Of a stretch of DNA of 64,000 nucleotides, positions 1 to 11,300 are shown in pieces. The position numbers were made by a program, and so were the translations under genes. The stretch comes from Burkholderia plantarii. Its GTDB lineage: Bacteria; Pseudomonadota; Gammaproteobacteria; Burkholderiales; Burkholderiaceae. The notes beneath the pieces were generated by a model. The model searched no databases, had not been told where the DNA came from, and saw nothing but the letters and a program-made list of their open reading frames with translations. The stretch is from NCBI RefSeq assembly GCF_001411805.1, contig NZ_CP007213.1, positions 124,001 through 188,000 of the forward strand, in the 5' to 3' direction. Every line of letters starts with the position of its first letter. The stretch's first letter is position 1.

Positions 1-1520
1 TCGGCGGCGTCGGCGGCCACCACGAAGCCGCGATGGCGCCGCGCGCGGCGCTGGTGCTGCAGCGTGCGCGCCGCGGCGTCGAGCGAGGGCGGCGCCGCCG
101 CGCGCCAGACCGCGGCCAGGCTCCGCGCATAGTCGGCGAGGCCCGCCTCCGAGGTCGCGCTGAACGGCAGCAGGCGCGCGCGCGGCGTGCCGGCGTCGGC
201 CTGCGGTGCCGCGGCGGCGTCGGGTGCCTGTTCGAGGATCAGGTGCGCGTTGGTGCCGCCGATGCCGAACGAGCTGACGCTGGCGCGGCGCGGCAGCCGG
301 TCCGCGGGCCACGGGCGCGCGTCGCGGATCACGTAGAACGGGCTGTCGGCGAGCCGCAGCTCCGGGTTGGGTGACTCGAAGTTCAGGCTTGGCGGCAGCA
401 CGCCGTGGCGCACCGCCTGCACGGCCTTGATGAGCCCGGCGATGCCGGCGGCCGCGCCGAGATGGCCGATGTTGCTCTTCAGCGAGGAGATGCCGCAGAA
501 GCCGACGCGATCGGTGTCGAGCCGGAACGCCTGGGTCAGCGCGGCGATCTCGATCGGGTCGCCGAGCGGCGTGGCGGTGCCGTGCGTCTCGACGTAGCCG
601 ATCGTCTCGGCGCCGACGCCGGCGGTGGCCATCGCCTCGGCGATCACGCGCGCCTGGCCGTCCACGCTCGGCGCCGTGTAGCCGATCTTGATCGCGCCGT
701 CGTTGTTCACCGAGGTGCCGCGGATCACGGCCAGTACCGGCACGCCGCGCTCGACGGCATCCTCGAGCCGCATCAGCGCGACCACGCCCACCCCGGCGCC
801 GTCGAGCGTGCCCTTCGCGGCCTGGTCGAACGGCCGGCAGTGGCCGTCCGGCGAGAGGATGCCGCCCGGCGTGTGCAGGTAGCCCTCCGGATCGAACGCG
901 GGTATCGCCGCCGAGCCGGCCAGCACCAGGTCGCATTCGTGGTTCAGCAGCGCGCCGCAGCCGAGATGCACGGCCACCAGCCCGGTCGAGCAGGCCGTGT
1001 TGAGACTGATGCTCGGGCCGGTCAGGTCGAGCCGGTACGACAGCAGCGTGGCGGCCGAGTCCTTGCGGTTGATCATCTGCAGCGACTCGATGCCGACCGA
1101 GCGGACCACGTCGGGGTTCGGCAGCAGGTGCTCGTCGAGATAGCGGCTCAGCCGCACGCCCGCGTAGACGCCCACCGTGAGATCGTCGCCGGGAACCTGA
1201 CCGGCCTGTTCGAGCGCCTCGTGCGCGCACTCCATCAGCAGGCGCAGCTGCGGGTCGGTGATCTCGGCCTCGCGCGTCGTCATCGCGAAGCATTCGGCGT
1301 CGAAGCCCTTCACGTCGTCGATCAGCGGCCGCGCCTTCACGTAGAGCGGCGCGGCGCTCAGCTCGCGCGGCACGCCGGCCGTCGCGAGTTCCTCGTCGGA
1401 GAAGCGGCGTATCGATTCACGGCCCGCCACCACGTTGTGCCACAGCGCGTCCGCGTCGGCGGCGCCGGGAAATCGGCCCGCGATGCCGACCACCGCGATG
1501 CCCTCGAGTTCATGATTCAT
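1..1520 (-). CDS. Type I polyketide synthase, N-terminal KS domain (cut by left edge)
   Basis: The first 506 residues are visible; the rest lies beyond the window. They form a complete ketosynthase: the nucleophile motif TACSTG (about residue 170), the two histidines in HGTATPLGDP and KSNIGHLG, and the GGTNAHLILEQ end of the fold. A KS-to-AT linker (LLPFSATSEAGL) follows, so an acyltransferase domain is expected next. The KS would condense the peptidyl chain handed over by the upstream NRPS with an extender unit. The start is the first ATG of MNHELEGIAVVG; it overlaps the NRPS stop by 11 bases, implying translational coupling. Whether the protein ends in a thioesterase or reductase cannot be seen. 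The KS assignment is secure; the rest of the domain order is unknown. Confidence 0.93.
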   Translation of the reverse strand, partial: MNHELEGIAVVGIAGRFPGAADADALWHNVVAGRESIRRFSDEELATAGVPRELSAAPLYVKARPLIDDVKGFDAECFAMTTREAEITDPQLRLLMECAHEALEQAGQVPGDDLTVGVYAGVRLSRYLDEHLLPNPDVVRSVGIESLQMINRKDSAATLLSYRLDLTGPSISLNTACSTGLVAVHLGCGALLNHECDLVLAGSAAIPAFDPEGYLHTPGGILSPDGHCRPFDQAAKGTLDGAGVGVVALMRLEDAVERGVPVLAVIRGTSVNNDGAIKIGYTAPSVDGQARVIAEAMATAGVGAETIGYVETHGTATPLGDPIEIAALTQAFRLDTDRVGFCGISSLKSNIGHLGAAAGIAGLIKAVQAVRHGVLPPSLNFESPNPELRLADSPFYVIRDARPWPADRLPRRASVSSFGIGGTNAHLILEQAPDAAAAPQADAGTPRARLLPFSATSEAGLADYARSLAAVWRAAAPPSLDAAARTLQHQRRARRHRGFVVAADAA

Positions 1521-4500
1521 GTTCGTCCCTCCGCTGCCGGCGCGCGTGGGCGCCGGCGTTCCTGTGTTTGCGCTGTTCGATCCGCCGGCGTGCGGCGGCC
1601 GACAGCAGCGAGGCGCGCGCGTCGTCGCCGGCGCCGCCGTGCTGGTCCGTGGACTGTCCGGTGCCGCCGCCCGCGTCGATGAAGCCGGCCAGCAGCTCGA
1701 CGGTCGGATGGCGGAACAGGTCGACGATCGGCAGCTCGCGGCCGAAGTGCGCGAGCAGTGCCGCCTGCACCGAGATCAGCTGCATCGAGTTGCCGCCCAG
1801 CTCGAAGAAGCTGGTTCGGGTATCGATGTCGGCGTGGCCGAGCGCGTGCGCCCAGATCTGCGCGACGCCCGCCTCGGTGGGGCTGGCCGGCAGGTGCCGG
1901 GCCGGGTGGGTGCCGACGCGCGGCACGGGCTCGGGCAACCGGCGGCGGTCGATCTTGCCGGTGATGGTGGTCGGCATCGCGTCGATCACCTGCAGCGAGA
2001 CCGGCACCATGTAGGACGGCAGCTCGCGTTCGAGATGGCGGCGCAGCGCACGCTCCGGATCGTCCGGCGCCGTGCCCAGCACCACGTAGGCGGCCAGCTG
2101 CAGCTGGCCGTCGGCGTCCTCGAACACCTTGACGGCCGCGTGCTCGACGCCGCCCATGCGCCCCAGCGCGGCTTCGATCTCGCCGGGCTCGACGCGGTTG
2201 CCGCGGATCTTCACCTGCGCGTCGGTGCGGCCCATCAGGTCGAGGCCGCCGTCGTCGAGCCGGCGGCCGATGTCGCCGGTGCGGTAGAGGATCGGGCCGT
2301 GGGCATCGGGGCGCGCCGCGAACGGGTTCGGGATGAACGCCTCGGCGGTGCGCCCGGCGTCGTTCGCATAGCCGTGCGTGATGCCGATGCCGTCGATGTG
2401 GACCTCGCCGAACGTGCCGACCGGCACCTCGCGCCGGTGTACGTCGAGGATCCGCACCTGCGTGTTGGGGTTCGGCAGGCCGACCGGCAGGCGCGGCAGG
2501 CGCAGGTCGTCGCGCGTCACCAGGTGGTTGGCCGAGGTCATGGTGGCCTCGGTCGGCCCGTACTGATTGACGATGCGCAGGCCGTCGCCGAACACGGCCC
2601 AGGCGCGCGTGCAGTCCTCGGCGCTCAGCCGCTCGCCGCACGGCATCAGGGTGTCGAGCCGCAGCTCGCCGGGCGCGCCGCGCGTCTCGGCGACCGTCAG
2701 GATCGAGCGCAGCAGGGTGGGCGTGATGCTGAACACCTTGCTGATGCGCTCGCGCGCGAGCCGCGTCAGCAACGCGGCCGGATCGCGCGCGACCTCGGGC
2801 GGCAGCAGCACGGCGGCGGCGCCGGCGGTCCAGGCGCCGAACAGGTCGCGCACCGACGGATCGAAGTTGAAGTTCGTGATCTGCAGCACGCGGTCCTCGG
2901 GCTGCACGTCGCGCGACTCGACCAGGAACGCGAGATCGTGGGCGACACCGCGGTGGGGCACCATCACGCTCTTTGGCGTGCCGGTCGAACCCGAGGTGGT
3001 GATGACGTAGGCCAGGTCGTCGGGGGCCGGGTCGCGGCGCGCGGCCGCCGTGCCCGGCGCGGGCCGCGAGGCCGTGCCCGGATCGATCACGGGGCCCGTG
3101 AAGCCGAGCGCCGCCGTGCGCTCGCCTGCCTGGTCGGTCAGCAGCGCCGCGATGCCGACCGAGTGCATGACCTGGCGGAGCCGTTCGTCGGGCCATTCGG
3201 GATCGAGGGGCACGTACGCGCAGCCGGCCACGAGCGTGCCGAGCAGCGCCACCGCGCGCGTCATCGAGCGGCCCATCAGCACGCCCACCGGCGCGGCGCG
3301 CGGTACCTCCTCGCGCAGCAGCGCGCCGGCCAGCCGTTCGGCCGCGTCGAGCAGGCCGGCGTAGGTCAGCGAGGCGTCGCCGTCGGTCACGGCGGGCCGC
3401 GTGGGCCAGCGTGCCGCGCTGGCCCGCACCAGCTCGACGATGGTCGCCTCGCGCGGCGCGCGCGAGGTGCGCCCCGGCAGGGCGGCGAGTTCGCCGGCGA
3501 GCGCAGGGGAAAGCAGTGTGAGTTCGTGCAGCGGGCGGTGCGGCGCGGCCGTGACCTGCTCCAGCACGAAGCGGTACATCTCGATCAGGCGCCGGATGGT
3601 GGCCGGCGCGAACAGCGCGGTGTCGTATTCGACGTAGCCGGACAGCCGGCCGTCGCGCTCGAGCAGGTGCAGGTTCAGGTCGTACTTGGCCGAGCCGGGC
3701 AGCGCGTCGATCCGCTCGACGGCGAGGCCCGGCATGTCGAGCCTGTCGAGCGCGCCGGTATCCATCACGAACAGGATCTGGAACAGCGGTGCGTAGGCCA
3801 GGTGGCGGGCCGGCTTCAGCTGCTCGACGAGTCGCTCGAACGGCATGTCCTGGTGCGCGTAGGCGTCGAGCAGGGTCTGCCGCGCGGCATCGAGCAGGGC
3901 GCTGAACGGTTGCCCGTCGTCGACCTGCTGCCGGATCACCAGCGTGTTGACGAACAGCCCGACCAGCCCCTCGAGTTCGGGGCGCAGCCGGTTCGCCACC
4001 GGCGTGCCGACCACCACCTCGGCGCGTTGCGTGAGCCGCGCGACGAGCGCCTGGAACGCGGCCAGCGCGAACATGAAGCGCGACGCGCCGTGCTCGCGCG
4101 CGACCTCGGCGAGGCTTGCCGCGAGCGCGTCGGGCAGCACGAACGGCTCGGTGCGCCCGGCGTGCCGCGCGACCTCGGGGCGCCGGTAGTCGGTGGGCAG
4201 CGTCGACAGCTCGGGCAGCCCGGCGAGCTGGCCGGTCCAGTAGCCATCGAGCCGCGCCAGCCGGGCGGGAGACAGCCAGGCGCGATGCCAGTCCGCGTAA
4301 TCGAAATAGCTGACCGGCAGCGGCGGCAGCGCGGCGTCGGTGCCCGCGCGCGCCGCCGCGTAGAGCCGGCCCAGCTCGTCGCGCACGATGCCGGCCGACC
4401 AGCCGTCGCAGACGATGTGATGCATCGAGAGCACCAGCACGTGCTGGTCCGCGCCCGTGACGAGCAGGTGGGCGCGCAGCGTGGTGTCGCGTGCCAGGTC

Positions 4501-7500
4501 GAAGGAGCGGTTGGCCAGCTCGCGGACCGTGTCGGCGAGCGCGTCCGGCGCGACCGGCACGGCGGCGAGCGCGGCGAACCCGGGCGCGCACGGTGTCTGG
4601 ACGGTGCGCTCGCCGTCGGCCGAGAACGCGACCGACAGCACCGGGTGGCGCGCCACCAGCGCGTCGAGCGCGTGCCCGAGCGCGGCCACGTCGAGCCGCC
4701 CCGCGAGCTTCAGCGCGATCGACATGTTGTAGGTCGAGGCGCTGCCCTCGAAGCGCGCGAGGAACGCCATGCGCTGCTGCGCGGGCGAGAGCGGATAGGG
4801 GGCCGCCGCGTCGCGGTGCGGGATCGGCGCGACGTCGAGCCCGCTGGACGCGTCGGCCGCCCCGCCGCTGCTGCCGGTGGCCGGCGCAGCGTCGGGACCG
4901 GCGGCGACGCCGCGCGCCGCGAGCCGTTCGGCCAGTTCGCGCACGGTCGGCGCCTCGAATACATCGCCGATGTCGAGTGCGAGGCCGTGGCGGTTCACGA
5001 GCCGGGTCACGGCGCGCGTGGCGAGCAGCGAGTGGCCGCCGAGCGCGAAGAAGCTGTCGTGACGGCTCACGCGCGCGAGGCCGAGCAGCTCGCGCCAGAC
5101 CTCGGCGATGCGTGTCTCCAGCGCGCCTTGCGGCGCTTCGTAGGGCGGTGCGTCGGCCGCGAGCGTGGCGCCGGCGTCGAGCGTGGCCAGCGCCCGCCGG
5201 TCCAGCTTGCCGCTCGGCGTGAGCGGCAGCGCCGCGATCGGCACGATCGCCTGCGGGACCGCGAAGGCCGGCAGCCGGCCGCGCACGGCACCGAGCAGGC
5301 GCGCGGCGTCGAGGCCGGCCGCCGCGCCCGGCTCGGCGACGACGAACGCGAGCAGCCGCTCGTCGCCGGCCTCGCCGCGCCGCACGCTGGCGGCGGCGCG
5401 CGCCACGCCCGGCTGCGCCTCGAGCGCGGCCTCGATCTCGCCCAACTCGATGCGAAAGCCGCGCAGCTTGGTCTGCAGGTCGCGTCGGCCAAGGAACACG
5501 AAGTCGCCGTCGGGGCGGCGCCGTACCCGGTCGCCGGTGCGATAGAAGCGCTCGCCGGCCGTGGCGAAGGCGGGGACGAAGAAGCGTTCGGCGTTCAGCT
5601 CGGGGCGGCCCACGTAGCCGTCGCCCACGCCGATGCCGCCCACCAGCAGCTCGCCCGCCATGCCGTCCGGCACCGGACGGTCGTGTTCGTCGACGGCCAC
5701 CAGCTTGAAGCCGGGCAGCGCGGCGCCGATCGGCACCACCGCCGGCCAGTGGTCGAGCGAGGTGGGGAGCCGCTTGTACGCGCAGACGTCCGAGCATTCC
5801 GTCGGCCCATAGGTGTTGACGATCTCGGTGCGCTGCGGCGCATCGCGCAGCCAGTCGGCGAGCGGCCCGAGCGAGATCGGCTCGCCGCCGAGGAACGCGT
5901 GGCGCAGGCTCTCGATACCGCGCCAGCCGTTGGCGGCATCCGCCTCGACGATCGCGTAGAACATGCTCGGCGTGCAGTTGACGATGCTCACGCGCCGCCG
6001 CGCGATGTCGGCCACCACGCTCGGCGCGTCGAAATCGGCGCGGCTCTTGATGACGAGCGTGCCGCCGCGCAGCAGCGGCGCGAACAGGTTCTTCTGGGTC
6101 AGGTCGAAGCTCAGCGCGCTGAGCAGCAGCACCTGGGTGTGCGCGTGGAAGCCGAAGGTGTCGGCGTACCAGTGCAGCAGGTTGACGAAGTTGCGCTGGG
6201 TGACCACGGCGCCCTTGGGGCGGCCGGTCGAGCCGGAGGTGAAGATCACGTAGAGCGGCAGCGCCATCGGATCGGCGCCGGGTGCGAGCGCGGGTTCGGG
6301 CGGGTGCGGCGGCCGCGCGGCGGCATCCTCGTGCAGGCGCTCGAGCGCGACGGCCGTGGTGCCGCCGAGCGCCGGCGCGGGCGGCTCGACGATCACGAGC
6401 GTGGGCCGCGCGTCGTCGACCATCGCCTGCAGGCGCTCGGCCGGATAGGCCGGGTCCATCGGGATGTAGGCGGCCCCGGCGATGCCGATCGCGAGCACCA
6501 CGGCAACCAGGCGTGCCGAGGGCGGCAGGCAGACGCCGACGCGATCGCCCGGCGCCACGCCCGCGGCGATCAGCGCATGCGCGTAGCGGTTGGCGAGCGC
6601 GTCGAGTTCGCCATAGCGCAGTTCGCCGCCGGGCGCGACGATCGCCAGCGCCTGCGGCGTGCGCGCGGCGGCGGCCGCGACGAGCGCGTGGACCGGCAGC
6701 GGCGGCCGCTCGATCGCGTTGTCGCGCCATTCGCGCGCGAGGCGCGCCAGGTCGGCGGCGTCGCCCAGGTCGAGCTGGCCGAGCGCAAGGGCGGGCGAGG
6801 CCGAGGCACCGGCCACGAGTCGTTCGAGCAGCAGCAGGTAGCGCCGTGCGAGATCGGCGATCCAGCTGCCCTCGAAGCGGTCGGCGCGGTATTCGAAGAC
6901 CAGCTCGGCGCCGTCCGCGCCTTCCTCGACCAGCAGCGTCAGGTCGAACTTGGTCTGCGACGGCGCGAGCGGCAGCGCGGCGACGGACAGCGCGTCGAGC
7001 GAGAACGAGGCGGCCGAGGCGGGCTGCATGGCGAACATGGCCTGGAACAGCGGCGCGCCGGCCGGTCGATCGATGGCGCGCAGGACCTGCTCGAACGGCA
7101 GTTCGGCGTGGATCAGCGCGTCGCGCACGGTGCTCGACGCCGCGTCCAGAAAGTGATCGAGCGGCCGGTCGGCCGCGCAGTCGAAGCGCAGCACCACGGT
7201 GTTGGCGACGAAGCCGACCAGTGCCTGCCATTCGGCGTGCGTGCGGTTCGCGATCGGCGTGCCGATCACCACATCCTCCTCGCCGGCATAGCGGCCGAGC
7301 AGCGCGGCGAAGCCCGCCACCAGCAGCGTGAAGCGCGTGAGCCGGTGTTGCCGCGCGTGCACGTCGAGCGTCTCGCGCAGCGCGGCCGGCAGCGCGAGGC
7401 GCAGCGTGGCGGCCGGCTGAGCGGCCGAGCCGGGCTGGTCGGCCGGCAGCGCGAGCGCGGGGACGGGCCGGGCGAGGCGCTCGCGCCAGTAGTCGCGCGC

Positions 7501-8331
7501 GGCGCGCTGCTCGGGCGAGGCGAGGCGGCGCTGCTGCCAGCGCACGAAGTCGGCGAAGCGGCGGGCCGGCGCGGGCGCTTGGCCCGCGTCGTCGCCAGGG
7601 CCGAGGTGGTCGTGGCCGCCGGCCCGGGCAGGCGTGCCGGAGGTCGCGCGAGCCGCCGCGTAACCGGCGGCGATCTCCTGCATCAGCAGGCCCACCGAGA
7701 CGCCGTCGCAGCAGACGTGATGCAGCACGATCACCAGCAGATGGCGCGCGGGGCCGGTGCGCAGCAGGCTCACCCGGCACGGCCATTGGGTGGCCAGGTC
7801 GAAGCGGCGGTCGGCCTCGTCGCGGGCGAGGGCGAGCGCGTCCGGCTCGCTGACGTGCGTCACCGGCAGCGCGAACGCGTCCGCGGCGTCGACGCGCGCC
7901 ACCGGCTGGCCGTCCACCTCGATGATGCGCGTGCGCAGCGTCTCGTGGCGCCGCAGCACGGTCGCGAACGCGTGCTCCAGCGCGGCCGTGTCGAGCGCGC
8001 CGTCGATCGCGAACAGCGCCGGCAGGTGATAGGCCGCGTGATGCGCGAGCCGGCTGGCCAGCACCATCTGCTGCTGGCCGTCCGACAGCGGGCCGTCGTC
8101 GGTGTCGCCGGCGTCGGCCGCGGCGTCGTGCGTGGCGGCGTCGCCCGCGCGGGCTGCGTGCGCGTCGAGCGCGCCGAGCAGGTCGAGGATCTCGGCCTTG
8201 CGGTCGCGGATCTGCTCGATCAGGCTGGCGGTCAGCATGCCGGGCGCGGCGTCGGCGGCCAGCTGGCCGGCCTTCGCGTAGAGGCGGATGCCGCGCTGCT
8301 GGAGATCGGCTACGAAGCTCACGGTACTCAA
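1510..8331 (-). CDS. Dimodular non-ribosomal peptide synthetase (docking-C-A-PCP-C-A-PCP)
   Basis: 2273 residues. A TubC-like N-terminal docking domain occupies about residues 1-55 and should bind the end of the FAAL synthetase. Module 1 follows: C domain with HHVCCDG, A domain (FTSGSTGRPKG, YGPTECSD), PCP with LGGHSL near residue 1100. Module 2 has C with HHIVCDG, A (YGPTEATM) and PCP with LGGNSM near residue 2180, then a basic tail of about 60 residues that probably docks onto the PKS. Specificity residues read by eye are roughly D-L-K-N-F-G-T-D-V-K (A1) and D-P-R-S-M-C-Q-M-T-K (A2); I cannot assign either to an amino acid. No epimerase, methyltransferase or thioesterase is present. The start codon is TTG, overlapping the upstream TGA (TTGA), with GGAGG seven bases before it. 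Confidence 0.95.
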   Translation of the reverse strand: MSTVSFVADLQQRGIRLYAKAGQLAADAAPGMLTASLIEQIRDRKAEILDLLGALDAHAARAGDAATHDAAADAGDTDDGPLSDGQQQMVLASRLAHHAAYHLPALFAIDGALDTAALEHAFATVLRRHETLRTRIIEVDGQPVARVDAADAFALPVTHVSEPDALALARDEADRRFDLATQWPCRVSLLRTGPARHLLVIVLHHVCCDGVSVGLLMQEIAAGYAAARATSGTPARAGGHDHLGPGDDAGQAPAPARRFADFVRWQQRRLASPEQRAARDYWRERLARPVPALALPADQPGSAAQPAATLRLALPAALRETLDVHARQHRLTRFTLLVAGFAALLGRYAGEEDVVIGTPIANRTHAEWQALVGFVANTVVLRFDCAADRPLDHFLDAASSTVRDALIHAELPFEQVLRAIDRPAGAPLFQAMFAMQPASAASFSLDALSVAALPLAPSQTKFDLTLLVEEGADGAELVFEYRADRFEGSWIADLARRYLLLLERLVAGASASPALALGQLDLGDAADLARLAREWRDNAIERPPLPVHALVAAAAARTPQALAIVAPGGELRYGELDALANRYAHALIAAGVAPGDRVGVCLPPSARLVAVVLAIGIAGAAYIPMDPAYPAERLQAMVDDARPTLVIVEPPAPALGGTTAVALERLHEDAAARPPHPPEPALAPGADPMALPLYVIFTSGSTGRPKGAVVTQRNFVNLLHWYADTFGFHAHTQVLLLSALSFDLTQKNLFAPLLRGGTLVIKSRADFDAPSVVADIARRRVSIVNCTPSMFYAIVEADAANGWRGIESLRHAFLGGEPISLGPLADWLRDAPQRTEIVNTYGPTECSDVCAYKRLPTSLDHWPAVVPIGAALPGFKLVAVDEHDRPVPDGMAGELLVGGIGVGDGYVGRPELNAERFFVPAFATAGERFYRTGDRVRRRPDGDFVFLGRRDLQTKLRGFRIELGEIEAALEAQPGVARAAASVRRGEAGDERLLAFVVAEPGAAAGLDAARLLGAVRGRLPAFAVPQAIVPIAALPLTPSGKLDRRALATLDAGATLAADAPPYEAPQGALETRIAEVWRELLGLARVSRHDSFFALGGHSLLATRAVTRLVNRHGLALDIGDVFEAPTVRELAERLAARGVAAGPDAAPATGSSGGAADASSGLDVAPIPHRDAAAPYPLSPAQQRMAFLARFEGSASTYNMSIALKLAGRLDVAALGHALDALVARHPVLSVAFSADGERTVQTPCAPGFAALAAVPVAPDALADTVRELANRSFDLARDTTLRAHLLVTGADQHVLVLSMHHIVCDGWSAGIVRDELGRLYAAARAGTDAALPPLPVSYFDYADWHRAWLSPARLARLDGYWTGQLAGLPELSTLPTDYRRPEVARHAGRTEPFVLPDALAASLAEVAREHGASRFMFALAAFQALVARLTQRAEVVVGTPVANRLRPELEGLVGLFVNTLVIRQQVDDGQPFSALLDAARQTLLDAYAHQDMPFERLVEQLKPARHLAYAPLFQILFVMDTGALDRLDMPGLAVERIDALPGSAKYDLNLHLLERDGRLSGYVEYDTALFAPATIRRLIEMYRFVLEQVTAAPHRPLHELTLLSPALAGELAALPGRTSRAPREATIVELVRASAARWPTRPAVTDGDASLTYAGLLDAAERLAGALLREEVPRAAPVGVLMGRSMTRAVALLGTLVAGCAYVPLDPEWPDERLRQVMHSVGIAALLTDQAGERTAALGFTGPVIDPGTASRPAPGTAAARRDPAPDDLAYVITTSGSTGTPKSVMVPHRGVAHDLAFLVESRDVQPEDRVLQITNFNFDPSVRDLFGAWTAGAAAVLLPPEVARDPAALLTRLARERISKVFSITPTLLRSILTVAETRGAPGELRLDTLMPCGERLSAEDCTRAWAVFGDGLRIVNQYGPTEATMTSANHLVTRDDLRLPRLPVGLPNPNTQVRILDVHRREVPVGTFGEVHIDGIGITHGYANDAGRTAEAFIPNPFAARPDAHGPILYRTGDIGRRLDDGGLDLMGRTDAQVKIRGNRVEPGEIEAALGRMGGVEHAAVKVFEDADGQLQLAAYVVLGTAPDDPERALRRHLERELPSYMVPVSLQVIDAMPTTITGKIDRRRLPEPVPRVGTHPARHLPASPTEAGVAQIWAHALGHADIDTRTSFFELGGNSMQLISVQAALLAHFGRELPIVDLFRHPTVELLAGFIDAGGGTGQSTDQHGGAGDDARASLLSAAARRRIEQRKHRNAGAHARRQRRDEHES

Positions 8332-11300
8332 AACAGCACCTCCTCCCGGACGCCGCCGGGTTCGTCGGCGGCGCCGGAGCGCGCCGCCAGTAACGTGACG
8401 TAGGCGGCCAGGTCGGCCACCGTGGTGCGCTCCAGCACCTTGGCCAGGGAGATTTCGACGCCGAAGCGCTCGCGGCAGCGCGCGATGATCTGGATCACCT
8501 GCAGCGAATGGCCGCCCAGCTCGAACAGGTTGGCGTGGATGCCGAAGCCCTGGAAGCCGAGCACCGCCTCCCAGATCGCCAGCACCGCGCGCTGCGTGTC
8601 GCTGACCGGCGCGGCGGCGTCGTCCTGCGCGACCGGGTCGAAGCGCGGCAGCGCGGCGCGGTCCACCTTGCCGCTCGGGTTGCGCGGCAGCGCGTCGAGC
8701 AGCACATAGCCGGTCGGGCGCATGTAGCTCGGCAGCGAGGCGGCCGCGTACTCGCGCACCGCCTCGACGGTGACGACCGGGCGGGGCGGCGTGCCGACCG
8801 CCTCGTCCGCGGCGTCGCCGACGGCCAGATCGACGGCCAGATAGGCGACCAGCAGCGCGTCCCGGCTGTCGCCGTCGTCACCGGACCGCTCGGCGTGGCG
8901 CGTCTGCACGACCACCGCGTCGCGCACCCCCGGCTGACGCAGCAGCACGGCCTCGATCTCGCCCAGCTCGACGCGGTGGCCGCGGATCTTCACCTGGTGG
9001 TCGCGCCGGCCCGACAGCACGATGCGGCCGTCGGGCAGCAGCCGGCCGATGTCGCCGGTGCGGTAGAGCCGCGTCTCGAGGTCGGCCAGCGCCGGGACCG
9101 CGACGAACGCGCGCCCGGTCAGGTCGGGCCGGTTGCGGTAGCCGCGCGCCTGGCCGTCGCCGGCCAGGAACAGCTCGCCCGCCACGCCCACCGGCACCGG
9201 CTCGCCATGCGCGTCGAGCAGGTAGACGCGCTTGCCCGGCAGCGGCGTGCCGATGGTGTCGAAGCCGCCGGGTTCGCGCAGCACCGCGGTCGAATAGACG
9301 GTGTCCTCGGTCGGGCCGTAGAGGTCGTAGACCTTGCCGATCGTGCCGCGCGCGTACAGCGCGTCCACCAGCGACTGGCGCAGCGGCTCGCCGGCCAGGT
9401 TGACGGTCACCACGCTGGCCGGCAGCGCGCCCGTCTCGAGCAGCGCCGCCGCGGCCGACGGCACGGTGTTGAGCAGCGACACCGGGGTGGCGGGCGGCGT
9501 GGCCGGGTTCTCGCCGATCACCACGCAGCCGCCGTGCGCGAGCGGGCCGAACAGCTCGAACACCGAGATGTCGAATGCGATCGAGGTGCCCGCGAACACG
9601 GCGGCCAGCTCGCCGGCCGAGTAGCGCGCACCGATCCACGCAAGCAGCGACAGCACGTTGCGATGCTCGATCTCGACGCCCTTCGGACGCCCGGTCGAGC
9701 CCGACGTGAACAGCACGTAGGCGAGGCTGTCGCGGCCGGCGCGAGATTCGGGCGCGGCCGGAGATTCGCCGGCGGCGGCATCCGCCGCGAGCGCCTCGGG
9801 CGTGACCCAGGCGCGGCCGTCGTCGCCGAGCGCGCCGCGCAGCGCGGCGGGCGCGACGATCAGCGCGGCCTGCGCGTCGTCCAGCATCTGGCGCACGCGT
9901 TCGGCCGGCACGCCGAGGTCGATCGGCAGATAGGCGGCGCCGGCCTTCCAGATGGCCAGCAGCATTATCGGCAGGCGCACGTCGCGCGGCAGGCCCACGC
10001 CCACCACGTCGCCATGGCGCACGCCGCGCGCGTGCAGCGCGGCGGCCAGCGCATCCGAATCGCGCCGCAGCTGCGCGTAGTCCAGCTGTTCGGTGTCGGT
10101 CCGCACGGCGAGGCGCTCGGGCACGCGCCGCGACATCGCGTCGATCATCGCGTGGACCGTGGCGTAGTCCGCGGCCAGGTTCATCGTGGCCGACGCGGCC
10201 GGGCCGGTGGCCGGGGCCGCCAGCGGCCGGCGGTTCCACGTCACGAGCTGCCGCTCGCGCTCGGCCGGATCCAGCAGCGCGGCCCGCGCGACCGGCTGGT
10301 CCGGCTGCGCGAGCAGCGCGCCGAGCAGCGTGCGGAAATGCGCGGCCATGCGCTCGATTGCGGCGCGCGAGGCGAGCGTGGCGTCGTACTCGAAGCGCAG
10401 CACGAGCCGCTCGCCGGCCTGGATCGCGACCAGCGCGAGGTCGGTTTGCGCGGCCGGGGTCGGCACCGGGAAGCTTTCGAGCGCGAGCGCGCCGACCGCG
10501 AGCGGCTGGCCGGCCGTGCCCGCCAGCAGGTCGGCGGCCTGCGGCAGGCGGTTCAGGTTGTGATAGGCGAACAGGACCCGCGAGAACGGGTGGCGCACGT
10601 CGTCGTCGCGCCTCGCGAAGCGCCGTGCCAGGTCGATGAACGGCGTGGTGCGGTGCGCGAGCGCGCCGGCCACGGTCTGCTTCATCGCGGCGAGCAGCGC
10701 GGCGAACGGCAGCTCGCCATCCACCGCCTCGCGGATCACCAGCAGGTTCACGCCGTAGCCGACCCAGTCGTCGAACTCGCCGCCGGGCCGCACGGCCGCC
10801 GGCGTCACCACCGCCACGTCGCGCTGCGCCGTGTAGCGGTGCAGGAACGCGAAGAATGCCGCCAGCAGCGCCATGTTGCGCGTCACGCGCCGGCTGGCGC
10901 AGAGCGCGTCGAGCGCGCCCGCCAGCGCGGCGTCGAGATCGACATCGACGCTCATGCCCGAGCCGGCCACGACGCCCGCCGGCGCCTCGCCGGGCAGCGC
11001 GAGCGGCAGCGCCAGCGGTTCGATCGGCGTCGCGAGGCGCGCGGCCCAATATTGCCGGTCGGCCTCGGCTCGCGGGCCGTGCAGCAGCGCGGCGAGCCGG
11101 GTGCGATAGTCGGGCACGGCGACGCCAGCGGCCGCGATGGCGCGTGCCGGCAGCGGCCGGTCCCCGGCGAGGCAGGCATGGAATTCGGCGAAGTCGGCCA
11201 GCACCGTCTGCAGCGAGCCGAGGTCGGCCACCAGGTGATGCGCGATCAGTACCAGCAGGTGATCGTCGGGCGCGCGGCTCAGCAGCTCGGCGCGGAACAC

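Noticed and set aside
1517..7786. A second long minus-strand frame inside the NRPS gene
   Set aside because: Arg/Ala/Pro/Gly repeat-like translation without motifs; the in-phase NRPS frame explains the sequence.
1519..8403. A plus-strand open frame of nearly 2300 codons opposite the dimodular NRPS
   Set aside because: It is the antisense reflection of a GC-rich coding strand: Arg/Ala/Gly/Asp-rich, no domains, while the minus strand has complete NRPS motifs.
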